A stretch of 9,821 nt of DNA from Acidiferrobacteraceae bacterium (GTDB taxonomy: Bacteria > Pseudomonadota > Gammaproteobacteria > Arenicellales > UBA868). Of this stretch, positions 1 to 7,456 are shown piece after piece (the first letter of the stretch is position 1; each line of letters begins with the position of its first letter). Location of the stretch: contig PAUU01000010.1 in assembly GCA_002713825.1 (NCBI GenBank), positions 210,637 to 220,457 of the forward strand, given 5' to 3'. The translations under genes were made by a program, and so were the position numbers. The notes beneath the pieces were generated by a model. That model was given only the letters and a program-made list of their open reading frames with translations. It did not search any database and was not told the origin of the DNA.

Positions 1-1011
1 GATGCGCGTCGCAAGATTTCCCTGTTTACTAACGTGGATGAAGCCTCTGTTATCTCGGCCGAAGATGTCGACAATATTTACTCAATCCCGAGGCGCTATC
101 ATGAGCAGGGCCTGGACGGAGCCGTTGTCCGACATCTTGCGCTTGGCGGCGAGGAATCAAACCTGACTGAGTGGGATAATGTCGTTGAAGTGATGGGGTC
201 ACCTGAAGCTGAACTCACCATCGCCATGGTTGGAAAGTATGTCTCCCTTACAGAGTCTTATAAATCCCTATCGGAGGCAATCATCCATGCAGGGATCCAG
301 AATCATGTTCGGCCAGTCGTGCAGTATGTTGACGCTGAAGAATTGACCAGCTTAGAAAAGGCCGCTGAGGTCCTTGCTGACGTTGATGCGGTGCTTGTAC
401 CCGGAGGCTTCGGCGCCCGCGGCACTGAGGGAATGATCAACGCGGTACGCTTTGCCCGCACTTCAGGCACCCCTTACCTTGGCATCTGTCTCGGCCTGCA
501 GATTGCCGTGATTGAGTTCGCGCGTCACGTCGCCGGGATGAAAACGGCTAACAGTACCGAGTTTGATCAGGGAGGGGAATTCCCAGTAGTGGCATTGGTG
601 ACCGAGTGGACTGAAGGGGATGGCCAACGCAAGGAGCGCAGTGAGAGTGATGATCTAGGAGGCACTATGCGCCTTGGGGCGCAAGAGGCCCATCTTCGTC
701 CTGACTCCCTGTGCGCTCGAATTTACGGACGGGAAACCATTTTCGAGCGGCATCGTCACCGCTATGAGGTAAATAATCATTATCGCTCGGGTCTAGAAGA
801 GGCAGGTCTTCGTGTAGCAGGGCGTTCTGGAGATGATCTTGTCGAAATGGTCGAGATTCCCTCTCACCCGTGGTTTGTGGCTTGCCAGTTTCACCCGGAA
901 TTTAATTCGACCCCGCGTGATGGGCATCCGCTCTTCGCCGAATTCGTCGCCGCTGCACGAAAACACCAGGGCAACTCATCTGATCCGAGCTCGAATACGG
1001 CCGCAGCGTGA
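1..1011 (+). CDS. pyrG: CTP synthase, C-terminal part (5' end outside window)
   Basis: CTP synthase makes CTP from UTP, ATP and glutamine in the cytoplasm. The reading frame is open from base 1, so the gene starts upstream; 336 residues are visible of a family length near 545. The fragment begins at the end of the synthetase domain (RRKISLFTNV, then a DVDNIYSIP segment) and contains the whole glutamine amidotransferase domain from about residue 70 (VGKYVSLTESY). Visible class I amidotransferase features are the oxyanion loop PGGFGARGTEG, the nucleophile Cys163 in GICLGLQ, the TMRLG and RHRHRYEVN motifs, and the His298/Glu300 pair in CQFHPEF (fragment numbering). The stop TGA overlaps the GTG start of kdsA by 4 bases, which suggests translational coupling. 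All key amidotransferase residues are present, and nothing suggests a defect. The identity is very secure; only the N-terminal half is unseen. Confidence 0.97.
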   Translation, partial: DARRKISLFTNVDEASVISAEDVDNIYSIPRRYHEQGLDGAVVRHLALGGEESNLTEWDNVVEVMGSPEAELTIAMVGKYVSLTESYKSLSEAIIHAGIQNHVRPVVQYVDAEELTSLEKAAEVLADVDAVLVPGGFGARGTEGMINAVRFARTSGTPYLGICLGLQIAVIEFARHVAGMKTANSTEFDQGGEFPVVALVTEWTEGDGQRKERSESDDLGGTMRLGAQEAHLRPDSLCARIYGRETIFERHRHRYEVNNHYRSGLEEAGLRVAGRSGDDLVEMVEIPSHPWFVACQFHPEFNSTPRDGHPLFAEFVAAARKHQGNSSDPSSNTAAA

Positions 1012-1841
1012 GTATTTTTAGTCATCGTAAAGGTTGGGAAGCATCGCTGTTTTTCATCACCGGGCCGTGTGTGATTGAAAGTCGAGACAATGCGCTTCGC
1101 ACAGCCGACACGCTTGCTCGTATAGCGTCAGCTCTTGATGTTCTCTTGGTGTACAAATCCTCGTTTGATAAAGGTAACCGCTCTTCAGGGGATTCCTTTC
1201 GGGGCCCAGGACTGGACGCTGGACTCAAGATCCTGGAGGAAGTTCGGTCCGAAACGGGACTGCCGGTATTAACCGATGTTCACACACCAGAACAGGCGGT
1301 ATTAGCCGGAGAGATTGTCGATATGCTGCAAACCCCAGCGTTTCTTTGTCGACAAACCGACCTTATTGTGGCCGCGGCGGCTACCGGTGTGCCCGTGAAT
1401 ATCAAGAAAGGCCAATTCATGGCGCCCCAGGAGATGCGCACGGTGGCAAAGAAGGCGAGTGCAGCCGGAGCCAGTAATTTATTCTTATGTGAACGGGGAA
1501 CCACTTTTGGTTACCACAACCTGGTGGTCGACATGCGTTCGCTACAGGTGATGGCCTCACTCGGTTTTCCGGTAATTTTTGACGCTACACACTCGGTGCA
1601 GTTGCCAGGGGCTGGCGGAGACCGCTCTGACGGGCAGCGAGAGTTTGTTCCGTTGTTGGCGCGGGCGGCAGTCGCGGCAAGGGTCGCTGGCGTATTCATG
1701 GAAACGCACGTCGATCCGTCCAATGCGCTGAGTGATGGGCCGAACGCCTGGCCACTGGATAGACTACAACCTCTCCTTGAAGACCTGTTGAGGATTCACG
1801 AAGCCGCGAACCAATCGAGTCCTCAGGCGAGTTCGCCTTGA
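1008..1841 (+). CDS. kdsA: 2-dehydro-3-deoxyphosphooctonate aldolase (KDO-8-P synthase), metal-dependent type
   Basis: Condenses phosphoenolpyruvate with arabinose 5-phosphate to KDO 8-phosphate, the precursor of the KDO sugars of the lipopolysaccharide inner core. The 277-residue length is normal. Motifs in order: GPCVIES (19-25), KSSFDKGNRSS (50-60), TDVH (89-92), PAFLCRQTDL (110-119), NIKKGQF (131-137), CERGTTFGYHNLVVDMR (161-177), DATHSVQLPG (192-201) and ETHVDPSNALSDG (232-244). Cys21, His195, Glu232 and Asp243 lie at a constant offset of 10 from the four metal ligands recalled for the Aquifex aeolicus enzyme (Cys11, His185, Glu222, Asp233). The E. coli enzyme has Asn in place of this Cys, so this copy belongs to the metal-dependent class. 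The GTG start at 1008 is chosen because it gives the usual short N-terminus; it overlaps the pyrG stop by 4 bases and has no clear ribosome binding site, which fits coupled translation. Confidence 0.97.
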   Translation: MSIFSHRKGWEASLFFITGPCVIESRDNALRTADTLARIASALDVLLVYKSSFDKGNRSSGDSFRGPGLDAGLKILEEVRSETGLPVLTDVHTPEQAVLAGEIVDMLQTPAFLCRQTDLIVAAAATGVPVNIKKGQFMAPQEMRTVAKKASAAGASNLFLCERGTTFGYHNLVVDMRSLQVMASLGFPVIFDATHSVQLPGAGGDRSDGQREFVPLLARAAVAARVAGVFMETHVDPSNALSDGPNAWPLDRLQPLLEDLLRIHEAANQSSPQASSP

Positions 1842-1973
1842 TATACGTAGGCGATCAGCTCTCGTTGTCCAATGGCCATAAGTCTTTCTTGATAAGGCTA
1901 ATCAGTAATTGCACTCATTTTTGGGCTGAAGTCGCCGTATCCTTAATCCTAGAAACATGAGAGATACCAGTCT
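1842..1973. other. kdsA-eno intergenic region, 132 bases
   Basis: This is the longest gap in the left gene cluster, so an eno promoter could lie here, but I find no convincing sigma70 pair. The best candidate is TGGCCA at 1873-1878 and GCTAAT at 1897-1902 with an 18-base spacer, each matching consensus at only 4 of 6 positions. No stem followed by a T-run is visible, so there is no clear terminator after kdsA. Just before eno, GAGAGA at 1959-1964 is a weak ribosome binding site 9 bases from the ATG. A very short frame (ATG 1957 to TGA 1977, six codons) ends overlapping the eno start. Confidence 0.4.
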
Positions 1974-3281
1974 ATGAGCCACCCGTCCCCACTGGCTATT
2001 TCCCAGGTTCACGCGAGAGAGATTCTGGACTCGCGGGGGTTTCCAACGCTCGAGGCTGAGGTAACACTGCAAAGCGGTGTCGTCGGCCGCGCAGCGGTCC
2101 CTTCGGGAGCTTCCACCGGGAAACGCGAGGCCTTAGAACTCAGAGACGGCGAGCCGACGCGGTTCAATGGCAAAGGAGTCAGCAGGGCGGTCGCGAACGT
2201 CAATGGTGAGATTCAACAATGCCTGATGGGTCGAGACGCGTCGAATCAGCGTCAGGTCGATGAGGAGTTACTCGCTCTCGACGGTACTCTGAACAAGGAG
2301 CGCCTTGGTGCAAATGCTCTGCTCGCGGCCTCATTGGCAACGGTCAGAGCAGCGGCTCTCGGTCTTGGTCAGAGTCTGTACGACCACATCGGCACGCTTC
2401 ACGGCAATTCGAATCCCGCGCGGCTTCCTGTTCCCCAGATGAACATCCTCAACGGAGGGGCGCATGCGGATAACAGCATAGATTTCCAGGAGTTTATGGT
2501 GCTTCCGGTTGGATCGAGCACTTTCCACGAGGCACTTCGATGCGGGGCTGAGATCTTCCATAAGTTGCGTTCGGAGTTGATAGCCCAAGGCCTACAGACC
2601 GCGGTGGGAGATGAAGGCGGATTCGCCCCAGACTTCCCCTCAAACGAAACTGCCCTGCAGGCGGTGCTTCATGCAGTGGAGCGGTCCGGCTACACGACTT
2701 CTCAGGACGTCTTCTTGGGTCTCGATTTAGCCAGTTCGGAGTTCTTCGCAGATGGCGAATATCGCCTGGAGTCTGAAAAAAACAGTTACACCAGCGGCCA
2801 GTTTATTGATTTGATTGTTGAGCTTGCCGGTCGAAATCCGATTCTTTCTCTGGAGGATCCCCTTGATGAGGATGACTGGGAGGGCTGGGTAGCACTCACA
2901 CGAAAGTTGGGTCAGACCGTTCAATTAACGGGGGATGATCTTTTTGTCACGAATCCAGGCATTCTTCAGAAGGGAGTCGACCTGCAGGCGGCGAACTCAA
3001 TTCTGATCAAGGTCAATCAGATTGGAACCTTGAGTGAGACGCTGGATGCGGTTGGGCTGGCACAGTCAAATGGGTATGCGGTCACGGTCTCGCACCGATC
3101 AGGGGAGACGGAAGACACGACTATTGCGGATCTGGCCGTAGGCGTCGGTGCTGATCAGATAAAAACCGGCTCGTTATGCAGGTCGGAGAGGACAGCCAAG
3201 TACAACCGTTTGCTTCGAATCGAGGAGGCACTCGGTGAGCGCGCGGACTATGCCGGCAAGCAAGCCTTTAAACAGCTGTAA
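1974..3281 (+). CDS. eno: Enolase (phosphopyruvate hydratase)
   Basis: Interconverts 2-phosphoglycerate and phosphoenolpyruvate in glycolysis and gluconeogenesis; in many bacteria it is also part of the RNA degradosome. At 435 residues it is close to the usual 430. The N-terminal domain carries the mobile loop PSGASTG (43-49) and REALELRDG (51-59). The barrel carries His164 (GGAHADN), Glu173 (QEFM), Glu214 (GDEGG), the metal ligands Asp251, Glu294 (SLEDPLDE) and Asp321 (GDDLFVTN), then Lys346 (ILIKVNQIG), His374-Arg375-Ser376 (SHRSGETED) and Lys398 (QIKTGS). All residues expected for catalysis and Mg binding are present. One oddity is Phe23 in DSRGFPT, where most enolases have Asn. The ATG at 1974 is preceded by a weak GAGAGA site. 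In the neighbourhood, kdsA uses the product phosphoenolpyruvate and ftsB follows after 27 bases, probably cotranscribed. Confidence 0.98.
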   Translation: MSHPSPLAISQVHAREILDSRGFPTLEAEVTLQSGVVGRAAVPSGASTGKREALELRDGEPTRFNGKGVSRAVANVNGEIQQCLMGRDASNQRQVDEELLALDGTLNKERLGANALLAASLATVRAAALGLGQSLYDHIGTLHGNSNPARLPVPQMNILNGGAHADNSIDFQEFMVLPVGSSTFHEALRCGAEIFHKLRSELIAQGLQTAVGDEGGFAPDFPSNETALQAVLHAVERSGYTTSQDVFLGLDLASSEFFADGEYRLESEKNSYTSGQFIDLIVELAGRNPILSLEDPLDEDDWEGWVALTRKLGQTVQLTGDDLFVTNPGILQKGVDLQAANSILIKVNQIGTLSETLDAVGLAQSNGYAVTVSHRSGETEDTTIADLAVGVGADQIKTGSLCRSERTAKYNRLLRIEEALGERADYAGKQAFKQL

Positions 3282-3308
3282 GTGGTCCGAACAAACTGAG
3301 AGCTGGCT

Positions 3309-3620
3309 GTGCCCTACCTCAGGACGGTAATCTTCTGCCTGATCGGACTTGTGCTGGCTTTGCAATACGCGATGTGGTTCGGGAAAAGCAACGTGGTCGA
3401 TCTGATCCATCTGCGGAATTCCGTCGACGAGTTGGAGCAGGAGAATCTTGCTCTTCGAGAGCGCAATAATCGACTCCATGCAGATGTCAATGAGATCAAG
3501 AATCGCGTTGAGGCCATTGAAGCAAGAGCACGCGAGCAACTGGGGCTTATCAAACCAGGGGAAACCTACTACCAGGTGGTGCTGCCCGACGACAATGCCC
3601 CGCCCGGTGACGAGGATTAG
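3309..3620 (+). CDS. ftsB: Cell division protein FtsB
   Basis: FtsB is a small bitopic inner-membrane protein that forms the FtsQLB complex and helps activate septal peptidoglycan synthesis. The 103 residues match the usual length. A short cytoplasmic start is followed by one membrane helix (about 4-21, TVIFCLIGLVLALQYAMW), the typical WFGKSN turn, a periplasmic coiled coil (about 30-66) rich in Leu, Glu, Arg and Asn, and a C-terminal EQLGLIKPGETYYQVV segment that resembles the conserved tail of the family. The GTG start at 3309 places the helix at the expected position; GAGAG at 3298-3302 is a plausible ribosome binding site 6 bases upstream. It follows eno, as in many gammaproteobacteria, but ispD, often next, is absent. 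Its stop lies 3 bases from the end of the convergent ygfZ. Confidence 0.94.
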   Translation: MPYLRTVIFCLIGLVLALQYAMWFGKSNVVDLIHLRNSVDELEQENLALRERNNRLHADVNEIKNRVEAIEARAREQLGLIKPGETYYQVVLPDDNAPPGDED

Positions 3621-3623
3621 CGC

Positions 3624-4487
3624 TTAACCCGGCGCCTCTGCCGGGATCGGGTAGGGGAGAGTCGAGACGGTCAGCGGGATGTCTCCCCAGAAAAGACTCC
3701 CCGACCCGAGTGGGTTTACCACCTCCGTTGGGACCGCCGCTAACAGTTGGATTTCGCCGGGCGTGTCGGCGGCCGCGGCACAGATGACTACCCCGTCACG
3801 CCCAGATGTGGCGGTGGCGACCCTAATGTGGGTTCCGGGCTCAGGTCGTCCTGTGTGTTCGGCAATGGCTCGGATCATTCGCTGCTTTGGCTTGCCTCTG
3901 TAGCGAACGCGGGCAACGATCTCCTGACCGGGGTAACACCCCTTCTTGAAGCTTACGCCACCTACGAGATCCAGGTTAACCGACTGAGGGATTAAAACCT
4001 CGGAAAGTGGTCCACTAATGAGGGGTAATCCCAACTCTATACAGACTGTCTCGAAGGAGAGTGCACTTGAGGCTTCTTCGGTAGTGATTGCGTCAATCGT
4101 TGAAATATCTAGAAGAGTCTGAGGGGAGAATGAATCGGAGTGATCGTGCGACACATCTGCGCCACCTGCCCTGTTGTCGTGGAAAGCAAGCTGTTGGCCG
4201 CTCAGTAATTCAAACGAGACATCTGCACGCATCACATACATGCGAAGACGGGCAATAACACTATCCGCGAGTGACTCATGGGTGGATACTAAAAATTCAT
4301 TCTCCCGCCTACAAACAAAAAAGACAGCCAATAAGCGGCCCTTGGGAGAACAATATCCGGACAGGGACCATCCCCCATTGGAAATCGCACAAATGTCGCT
4401 AGTGAACTGACTCTGCAGAAATACTTCGGCGTCATCGCCAAAGCAGCGGAAGACGGTTAACTCAGGAGCGGTATTTATCATACGCAT
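3624..4487 (-). CDS. ygfZ: tRNA-modifying / Fe-S cluster maturation protein YgfZ (GcvT-like, folate-binding)
   Basis: YgfZ is a cytoplasmic folate-binding protein related to the glycine-cleavage T protein. In E. coli it supports the activity of some Fe-S enzymes, including the MiaB tRNA thiomethylation enzyme; the mitochondrial counterpart is IBA57. The 287-residue product has the diagnostic KKGCYPGQEIVARVRYRG segment (181-198) with the invariant Cys184. The N-terminal part (FLQSQFTSDI, then SGYCSPKGRLLAVF at 43-56) is also typical of the family. The length is slightly below the E. coli protein (about 326). Two close starts exist, ATG at 4485-4487 and ATG at 4479-4481; neither has a clear ribosome binding site, and the longer form is given. 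It is divergent from the SDHAF4-sdh block and convergent with ftsB, with only 3 bases between stops. An Fe-S maturation gene beside the Fe-S enzyme succinate dehydrogenase fits functionally, though a direct link is inference. Confidence 0.93.
   Translation of the reverse strand: MRMINTAPELTVFRCFGDDAEVFLQSQFTSDICAISNGGWSLSGYCSPKGRLLAVFFVCRRENEFLVSTHESLADSVIARLRMYVMRADVSFELLSGQQLAFHDNRAGGADVSHDHSDSFSPQTLLDISTIDAITTEEASSALSFETVCIELGLPLISGPLSEVLIPQSVNLDLVGGVSFKKGCYPGQEIVARVRYRGKPKQRMIRAIAEHTGRPEPGTHIRVATATSGRDGVVICAAAADTPGEIQLLAAVPTEVVNPLGSGSLFWGDIPLTVSTLPYPIPAEAPG
3628..3645. terminator. Perfect 6-bp GC hairpin at the ftsB/ygfZ convergent junction
   Basis: CCCGGC (3628-3633) and GCCGGG (3640-3645) form a perfect six-pair stem with a 6-base loop, 7 bases after the ftsB stop and inside the last codons of ygfZ. 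Its position between convergent genes suggests a shared transcription end. No T-run follows the stem on either strand, so it is not a classical intrinsic terminator; it may act as a 3'-end stabiliser or be chance in GC-rich coding sequence. Confidence 0.3.
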
Positions 4488-4639
4488 CTATCAGCGCTTA
4501 GGGAGAAAGGGCAGGGGACACGCCACTACCGACAGCGTTTTCACTGCAACGTGCGATATTACGCCGCTGAAGGTCGATGGCGCAAACATCAAGGGCCTTG
4601 AAAACGAAAAAGAAGGCTTGCAGAATCAAGGTTGTTGCA
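4488..4639. other. Divergent intergenic region between ygfZ and the SDHAF4-sdh block
   Basis: Promoters for ygfZ (leftward) and for the sdh block (rightward) are expected in these 152 bases. On the + strand TTGAAA at 4598-4603 and CAGAAT at 4621-4626 are separated by 17 bases and match the sigma70 consensus at 5/6 and 4/6. However, a transcript from this pair would start near 4633, only about 7 bases before the preferred ATG at 4640 and after its ribosome binding site, so the pair is doubtful. I find no convincing leftward promoter. An 80-codon minus-strand frame (4498-4740) runs through the region but is judged spurious. Confidence 0.35.
4628..4631 (+). promoter_or_regulatory. Ribosome binding site deciding the SDHAF4-like start
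   Basis: AAGG lies 8 bases before the ATG at 4640, a normal spacing. The alternative upstream ATG at 4577 has an AAGG only 3 bases away (4570-4573), which is too close. This favours the 72-residue product over a 93-residue one. Confidence 0.5.
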
Positions 4640-4858
4640 ATGCACAAAATGACAAGAAATGTGGAAACGCCTGCTGGGAAAAATCTGACTAATAGACCGC
4701 GGCCGCAGGAACAAGAGTTCCGCCAGGAATCGAGGGGCACGAAACCTCATGGACCTGATTCTTTGCCGGCCGATCCCTTATTGGATTCGAAATCGACTCG
4801 GCCCGATCCAACTCGCTACGGCGATTGGGAGCTCAAAGGTCGTTGCATCGATTTCTAG
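4640..4858 (+). CDS. SDHAF4-like succinate dehydrogenase assembly factor (DUF1674 family)
   Basis: Small soluble protein of 72 residues. Its C-terminus (54-72) reads RPDPTRYGDWE followed by LKGRCIDF, a near-perfect match to the invariant signature of the DUF1674/SDHAF4 family (P-x-P-T-R-Y-G-D-W-E-x-K-G-R-x-x-D-F). The first 50 residues are polar, charged and low in conservation, as is normal for this family. In mitochondria SDHAF4 binds the FAD-loaded flavoprotein subunit and promotes its assembly with the Fe-S subunit; the same role here is inferred, and strongly favoured by the position 38 bases before sdhC at the head of the sdh genes. ATG 4640 is preferred because of AAGG at 4628; ATG 4577 (93 residues) and ATG 4649 are alternatives. 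The first residues of the longer form (MAQTSRALKTKKKACRI) resemble nothing in the family. No signal peptide or membrane segment is visible. Confidence 0.85.
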   Translation: MHKMTRNVETPAGKNLTNRPRPQEQEFRQESRGTKPHGPDSLPADPLLDSKSTRPDPTRYGDWELKGRCIDF

Positions 4859-4896
4859 CAAGATAGATTCGCTCAGGACACATCTCGGGCACTCAA

Positions 4897-5277
4897 ATGT
4901 CGAACTCTCGCGCAAGGCCTATCTCACCGCACCTGCAGGTTTACCGCCCTCAGTTGACGAGCGTGTTGTCAATCATGCACCGGTTGACTGGCGTTTTTCT
5001 ATCTGGCGTCACCGTGGTGCTGTCGCTGTGGCTCGTCAGCATAGCGCTTGGTGAAGCCGCGTATTCCCCTTTTGCCGTGCTGTGGGATAGTTGGATATCG
5101 ACCCTGCTTATGGCTGGAGTCGTTTTTTGTGTCTACTATCACCTGCTTAATGGTGTCAGACACCTGGCCTGGGATTGGGGATTTGGGTTTTCTCTAAGCC
5201 GTGTTTACGCAACCGGCTGGGCTGTGGTTGGGGGTTCAATCACGCTGACAGTGCTTACATTCGTGTTCGCCAACTAG
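4897..5277 (+). CDS. sdhC: Succinate dehydrogenase cytochrome b556 subunit
   Basis: Membrane anchor of complex II that, with SdhD, binds heme b and ubiquinone and ties the catalytic SdhAB pair to the inner membrane. The 126-residue product begins with the typical RPISPHLQVYRPQLTSVLSI segment and HRLTG (28-32). Three membrane helices are evident, roughly 33-52, 66-87 and 104-125. Ser25 and Arg29 correspond to the quinone-site Ser27 and Arg31 of E. coli SdhC. His82 in YYHLLNGVRHLAWD corresponds to the heme-ligand His84. The ATG at 4897 gives the normal N-terminus, but the ribosome binding site is poor (CAGGA at 4874-4878 is too far). Expected to be cotranscribed with the SDHAF4-like gene upstream and sdhD 19 bases downstream. 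Confidence 0.96.
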   Translation: MSNSRARPISPHLQVYRPQLTSVLSIMHRLTGVFLSGVTVVLSLWLVSIALGEAAYSPFAVLWDSWISTLLMAGVVFCVYYHLLNGVRHLAWDWGFGFSLSRVYATGWAVVGGSITLTVLTFVFAN

Positions 5278-5296
5278 CGCACGCCTGATTGCCTTG

Positions 5297-5659
5297 ATGG
5301 AGAACACGAGAGAAGGATTGCCCGAGACGGCTCACCCCGGCTTAGCGCACTGGCGGTGGCAACGCCTAAGCGCGATACTGGTGCTGCCGTTGATCCTTTG
5401 GACGCTCTGGATGATGCGATCTCTTGATCCAGGGTCTTACCTATCGGTGAGGGAATGGGTCCAGCAGGCAGGTCCAATAACGGCGTTGATTATTCTGCTT
5501 CCGGTGTCTTATCTCCACGGTGCACTCGGTCTTCAAGTCATTATTGAGGATTATCTGAGCTCCTCGGTTCACCGCGGGCTCATTTGGGGCGTGCGAATCG
5601 CTGCGATGGCTCTCACACTCGCCAGTCTCTGGGCAGTTATCTCAATCGCTTCGGCCTGA
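5297..5659 (+). CDS. sdhD: Succinate dehydrogenase hydrophobic membrane anchor subunit
   Basis: Second membrane anchor of complex II. The 120-residue product has a short N-terminal tail, then HWRWQRLSA (18-26), which is characteristic of the family, and three hydrophobic helices at about 25-41, 59-81 and 93-117. His74 in YLHGALGLQ is the expected second heme ligand (His71 in E. coli), and Asp85-Tyr86 in IIEDYL correspond to the quinone-site Asp82-Tyr83 of E. coli. A TTG lies immediately before the ATG (5294) and could add one codon; ATG 5297 is chosen as the normal start. No purine-rich ribosome binding site is visible, so translation may depend on the upstream sdhC, whose stop is 19 bases away. 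sdhA begins 7 bases after the stop. Confidence 0.94.
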   Translation: MENTREGLPETAHPGLAHWRWQRLSAILVLPLILWTLWMMRSLDPGSYLSVREWVQQAGPITALIILLPVSYLHGALGLQVIIEDYLSSSVHRGLIWGVRIAAMALTLASLWAVISIASA

Positions 5660-5666
5660 TTCTCCA

Positions 5667-7451
5667 ATGACTTCAACTTACGAAATTATCCATCACGAAC
5701 ATGATGTGGTCGTGGTCGGCGCCGGAGGCGCAGGCCTGCGTGCTTGCCTGAGCCTTGCAGAAGCGGGTCAGCGAACCGCTTGCGTGACCAAGGTCTTCCC
5801 TACACGTTCCCATACCGTAGCCGCGCAAGGCGGCATGAGTGCGGCACTGGCCAACATGGGAGAGGACGACTGGCGATGGCATATGTATGACACCGTGAAG
5901 GGGTCGGATTGGCTTGGCGACCAGGAAGCGATCAGTTTCATGTGCAAGGAAGCTCCGTCGGCGGTAATCGAACTCGAACACTACGGCGTGCCTTTCTCGC
6001 GAACAGCGGAGGGGAAAATCTACCAAAGAGCGTTTGGGGGGATGACGACCCACTTCGGACAGGGTCAGGCCCAAAGAACGTGTGCGGCGGCCGATCGGAC
6101 GGGGCACGCTATCCTGCACACACTCTATCAACAATCATTGCGTCACCGAGTAGAGTTTTTTATCGAATATTTCTGTCTCGACCTCATCATGGAGTCTGGT
6201 GAGTGCAGAGGGGTCGTTACCTGGTGTCTGGAAACCGGAGCCATCCATGTCTTCTGGGCAAAGCGGGTGATTCTCGCAACCGGGGGTTACGGCAGAGCCT
6301 ACTTTTCTGCCACCTCTGCCCATACGTGCACCGGGGACGGAAATGCCATGGTGCTGCGGGCGGGCCTGCCGCTGCAGGACATGGAGTTTGTTCAGTTTCA
6401 CCCGACCGGCATTTACGGATCAGGTTGCCTGATTACAGAAGGGGCGCGAGGTGAAGGTGGGTTTCTCACAAATGTTGATGGGGAGCGTTTTATGGAGCGG
6501 TACGCTCCGAACGCTAAGGATCTCGCTTCACGGGACGTTGTTAGTCGCTCAATGACCATGGAGATCCGCGCTGGACGGGGTGTAGGAGACGAAGGAGACC
6601 ACATTCACCTGCACCTTGAACATCTCGGTCCAGAGATACTCGCTGAACGTCTCCCGGGGATTTCAGAGACGGCTCAGATCTTCGCAGGCATCGACGTCAG
6701 CAAGGAGCCGATCCCCGTCATTCCCACTGTGCACTACAACATGGGCGGTATTCCAACCAATATTCACGGGGAGTGCCTTGGGATCTCGAGAGACGGCGTC
6801 GCTCCACAGGTTCCAGGCCTAATGGCGATTGGGGAGGCCGCCTGCGTCTCTGTGCATGGAGCAAACCGTCTGGGCTCCAACAGTCTTTTGGACTTAATCG
6901 TTTTCGGCCGCGCGGCCGGACAACGTGCTGCCAAGACTGTGTCGACCGTAAACACTCCCTTGCAGGGCGACCGGTCTGCCGTAGACAATATTCTCGCGCG
7001 GTTTGATGGAATTCGTTTTTCCAAAGGTCCAGCAAGCACCGCAGCCATCCGCCTGCGCATGCAGCGAGTGATGCAGGCGAACTGTGCTGTTTTCCGAAAC
7101 GAACAGGTCTTGAACGAGGGCGTCATTCAGATCGACGAGACTGCGGGGATGTTTGCAGATGTTGGGGTAACTGATCGATCCCTCATCTGGAACACGGACT
7201 TGGTCGAGACACTCGAACTCGAAAATCTGCTCGCACAAGCTCAAGTGACGGTCCACGGCGCCCGCGCTAGAACCGAAAGCCGCGGCGCGCACGCCCGGGA
7301 TGATTATCCTGATCGTGACGATAGTGACTGGATGGTTCATACGCTGGCCTGTACCAAAGAAAATTCGATCGAACTCTCCTACCGTGCTGTCACATTGGAG
7401 ACTGGCATGCCGGAGGTAGAGAGCATTCCACCTAAGGCGAGGGTGTATTAA
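5667..7451 (+). CDS. sdhA: Succinate dehydrogenase flavoprotein subunit
   Basis: Catalytic subunit of complex II: oxidises succinate to fumarate in the citric acid cycle and passes electrons through a covalently bound FAD to SdhB. The 594 residues match the usual 585-600. The dinucleotide-binding motif [12 protein letters not shown] spans 15-26. His49 in [13 protein letters not shown] is the residue that carries FAD covalently, so the SdhE encoded downstream has a proper target. Active-site residues visible are His245 (QFHPTG), Thr257-Glu258 ([10 protein letters not shown]), Arg289 (SRDVVSRS), His356 (VHYNMGG) and Arg401 ([12 protein letters not shown]). The C-terminal segment [16 protein letters not shown], followed by WMVHTL, is typical. 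ATG 5667 gives the family N-terminus, although no ribosome binding site is clear. It lies 7 bases after sdhD and 5 bases before sdhB. No anomalies. Confidence 0.98.
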   Translation: MTSTYEIIHHEHDVVVVGAGGAGLRACLSLAEAGQRTACVTKVFPTRSHTVAAQGGMSAALANMGEDDWRWHMYDTVKGSDWLGDQEAISFMCKEAPSAVIELEHYGVPFSRTAEGKIYQRAFGGMTTHFGQGQAQRTCAAADRTGHAILHTLYQQSLRHRVEFFIEYFCLDLIMESGECRGVVTWCLETGAIHVFWAKRVILATGGYGRAYFSATSAHTCTGDGNAMVLRAGLPLQDMEFVQFHPTGIYGSGCLITEGARGEGGFLTNVDGERFMERYAPNAKDLASRDVVSRSMTMEIRAGRGVGDEGDHIHLHLEHLGPEILAERLPGISETAQIFAGIDVSKEPIPVIPTVHYNMGGIPTNIHGECLGISRDGVAPQVPGLMAIGEAACVSVHGANRLGSNSLLDLIVFGRAAGQRAAKTVSTVNTPLQGDRSAVDNILARFDGIRFSKGPASTAAIRLRMQRVMQANCAVFRNEQVLNEGVIQIDETAGMFADVGVTDRSLIWNTDLVETLELENLLAQAQVTVHGARARTESRGAHARDDYPDRDDSDWMVHTLACTKENSIELSYRAVTLETGMPEVESIPPKARVY

Positions 7452-7456
7452 CCATT

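Noticed and set aside
4598..4626. TTGAAA-N17-CAGAAT as the sdh promoter
   Set aside because: The match is fair, but the predicted transcript start (about 4633) would leave out the ribosome binding site of the preferred ATG, so it was not listed as a promoter.
4577..4639. Longer start (ATG 4577) for the SDHAF4-like gene
   Set aside because: The extra 21 residues are Lys-rich and unlike the family, and the ribosome binding site is only 3 bases from this ATG; ATG 4640 has AAGG at a normal distance.
4498..4740. 80-codon minus-strand frame with a hydrophobic stretch, ending 10 bases before the ygfZ start
   Set aside because: It runs antisense to the SDHAF4-like gene; its apparent membrane segment is the complement of Lys/Arg/Gln-rich codons, and it has no recognisable family features. 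The + strand frame carries a clear conserved signature, so this one is taken as a shadow.
5667..7451. Possibility that the SdhA-like gene is a fumarate reductase
   Set aside because: The membrane anchors are of the SdhC/SdhD cytochrome b type with both heme-ligand histidines, and the order CDAB plus sdhE matches succinate dehydrogenase.
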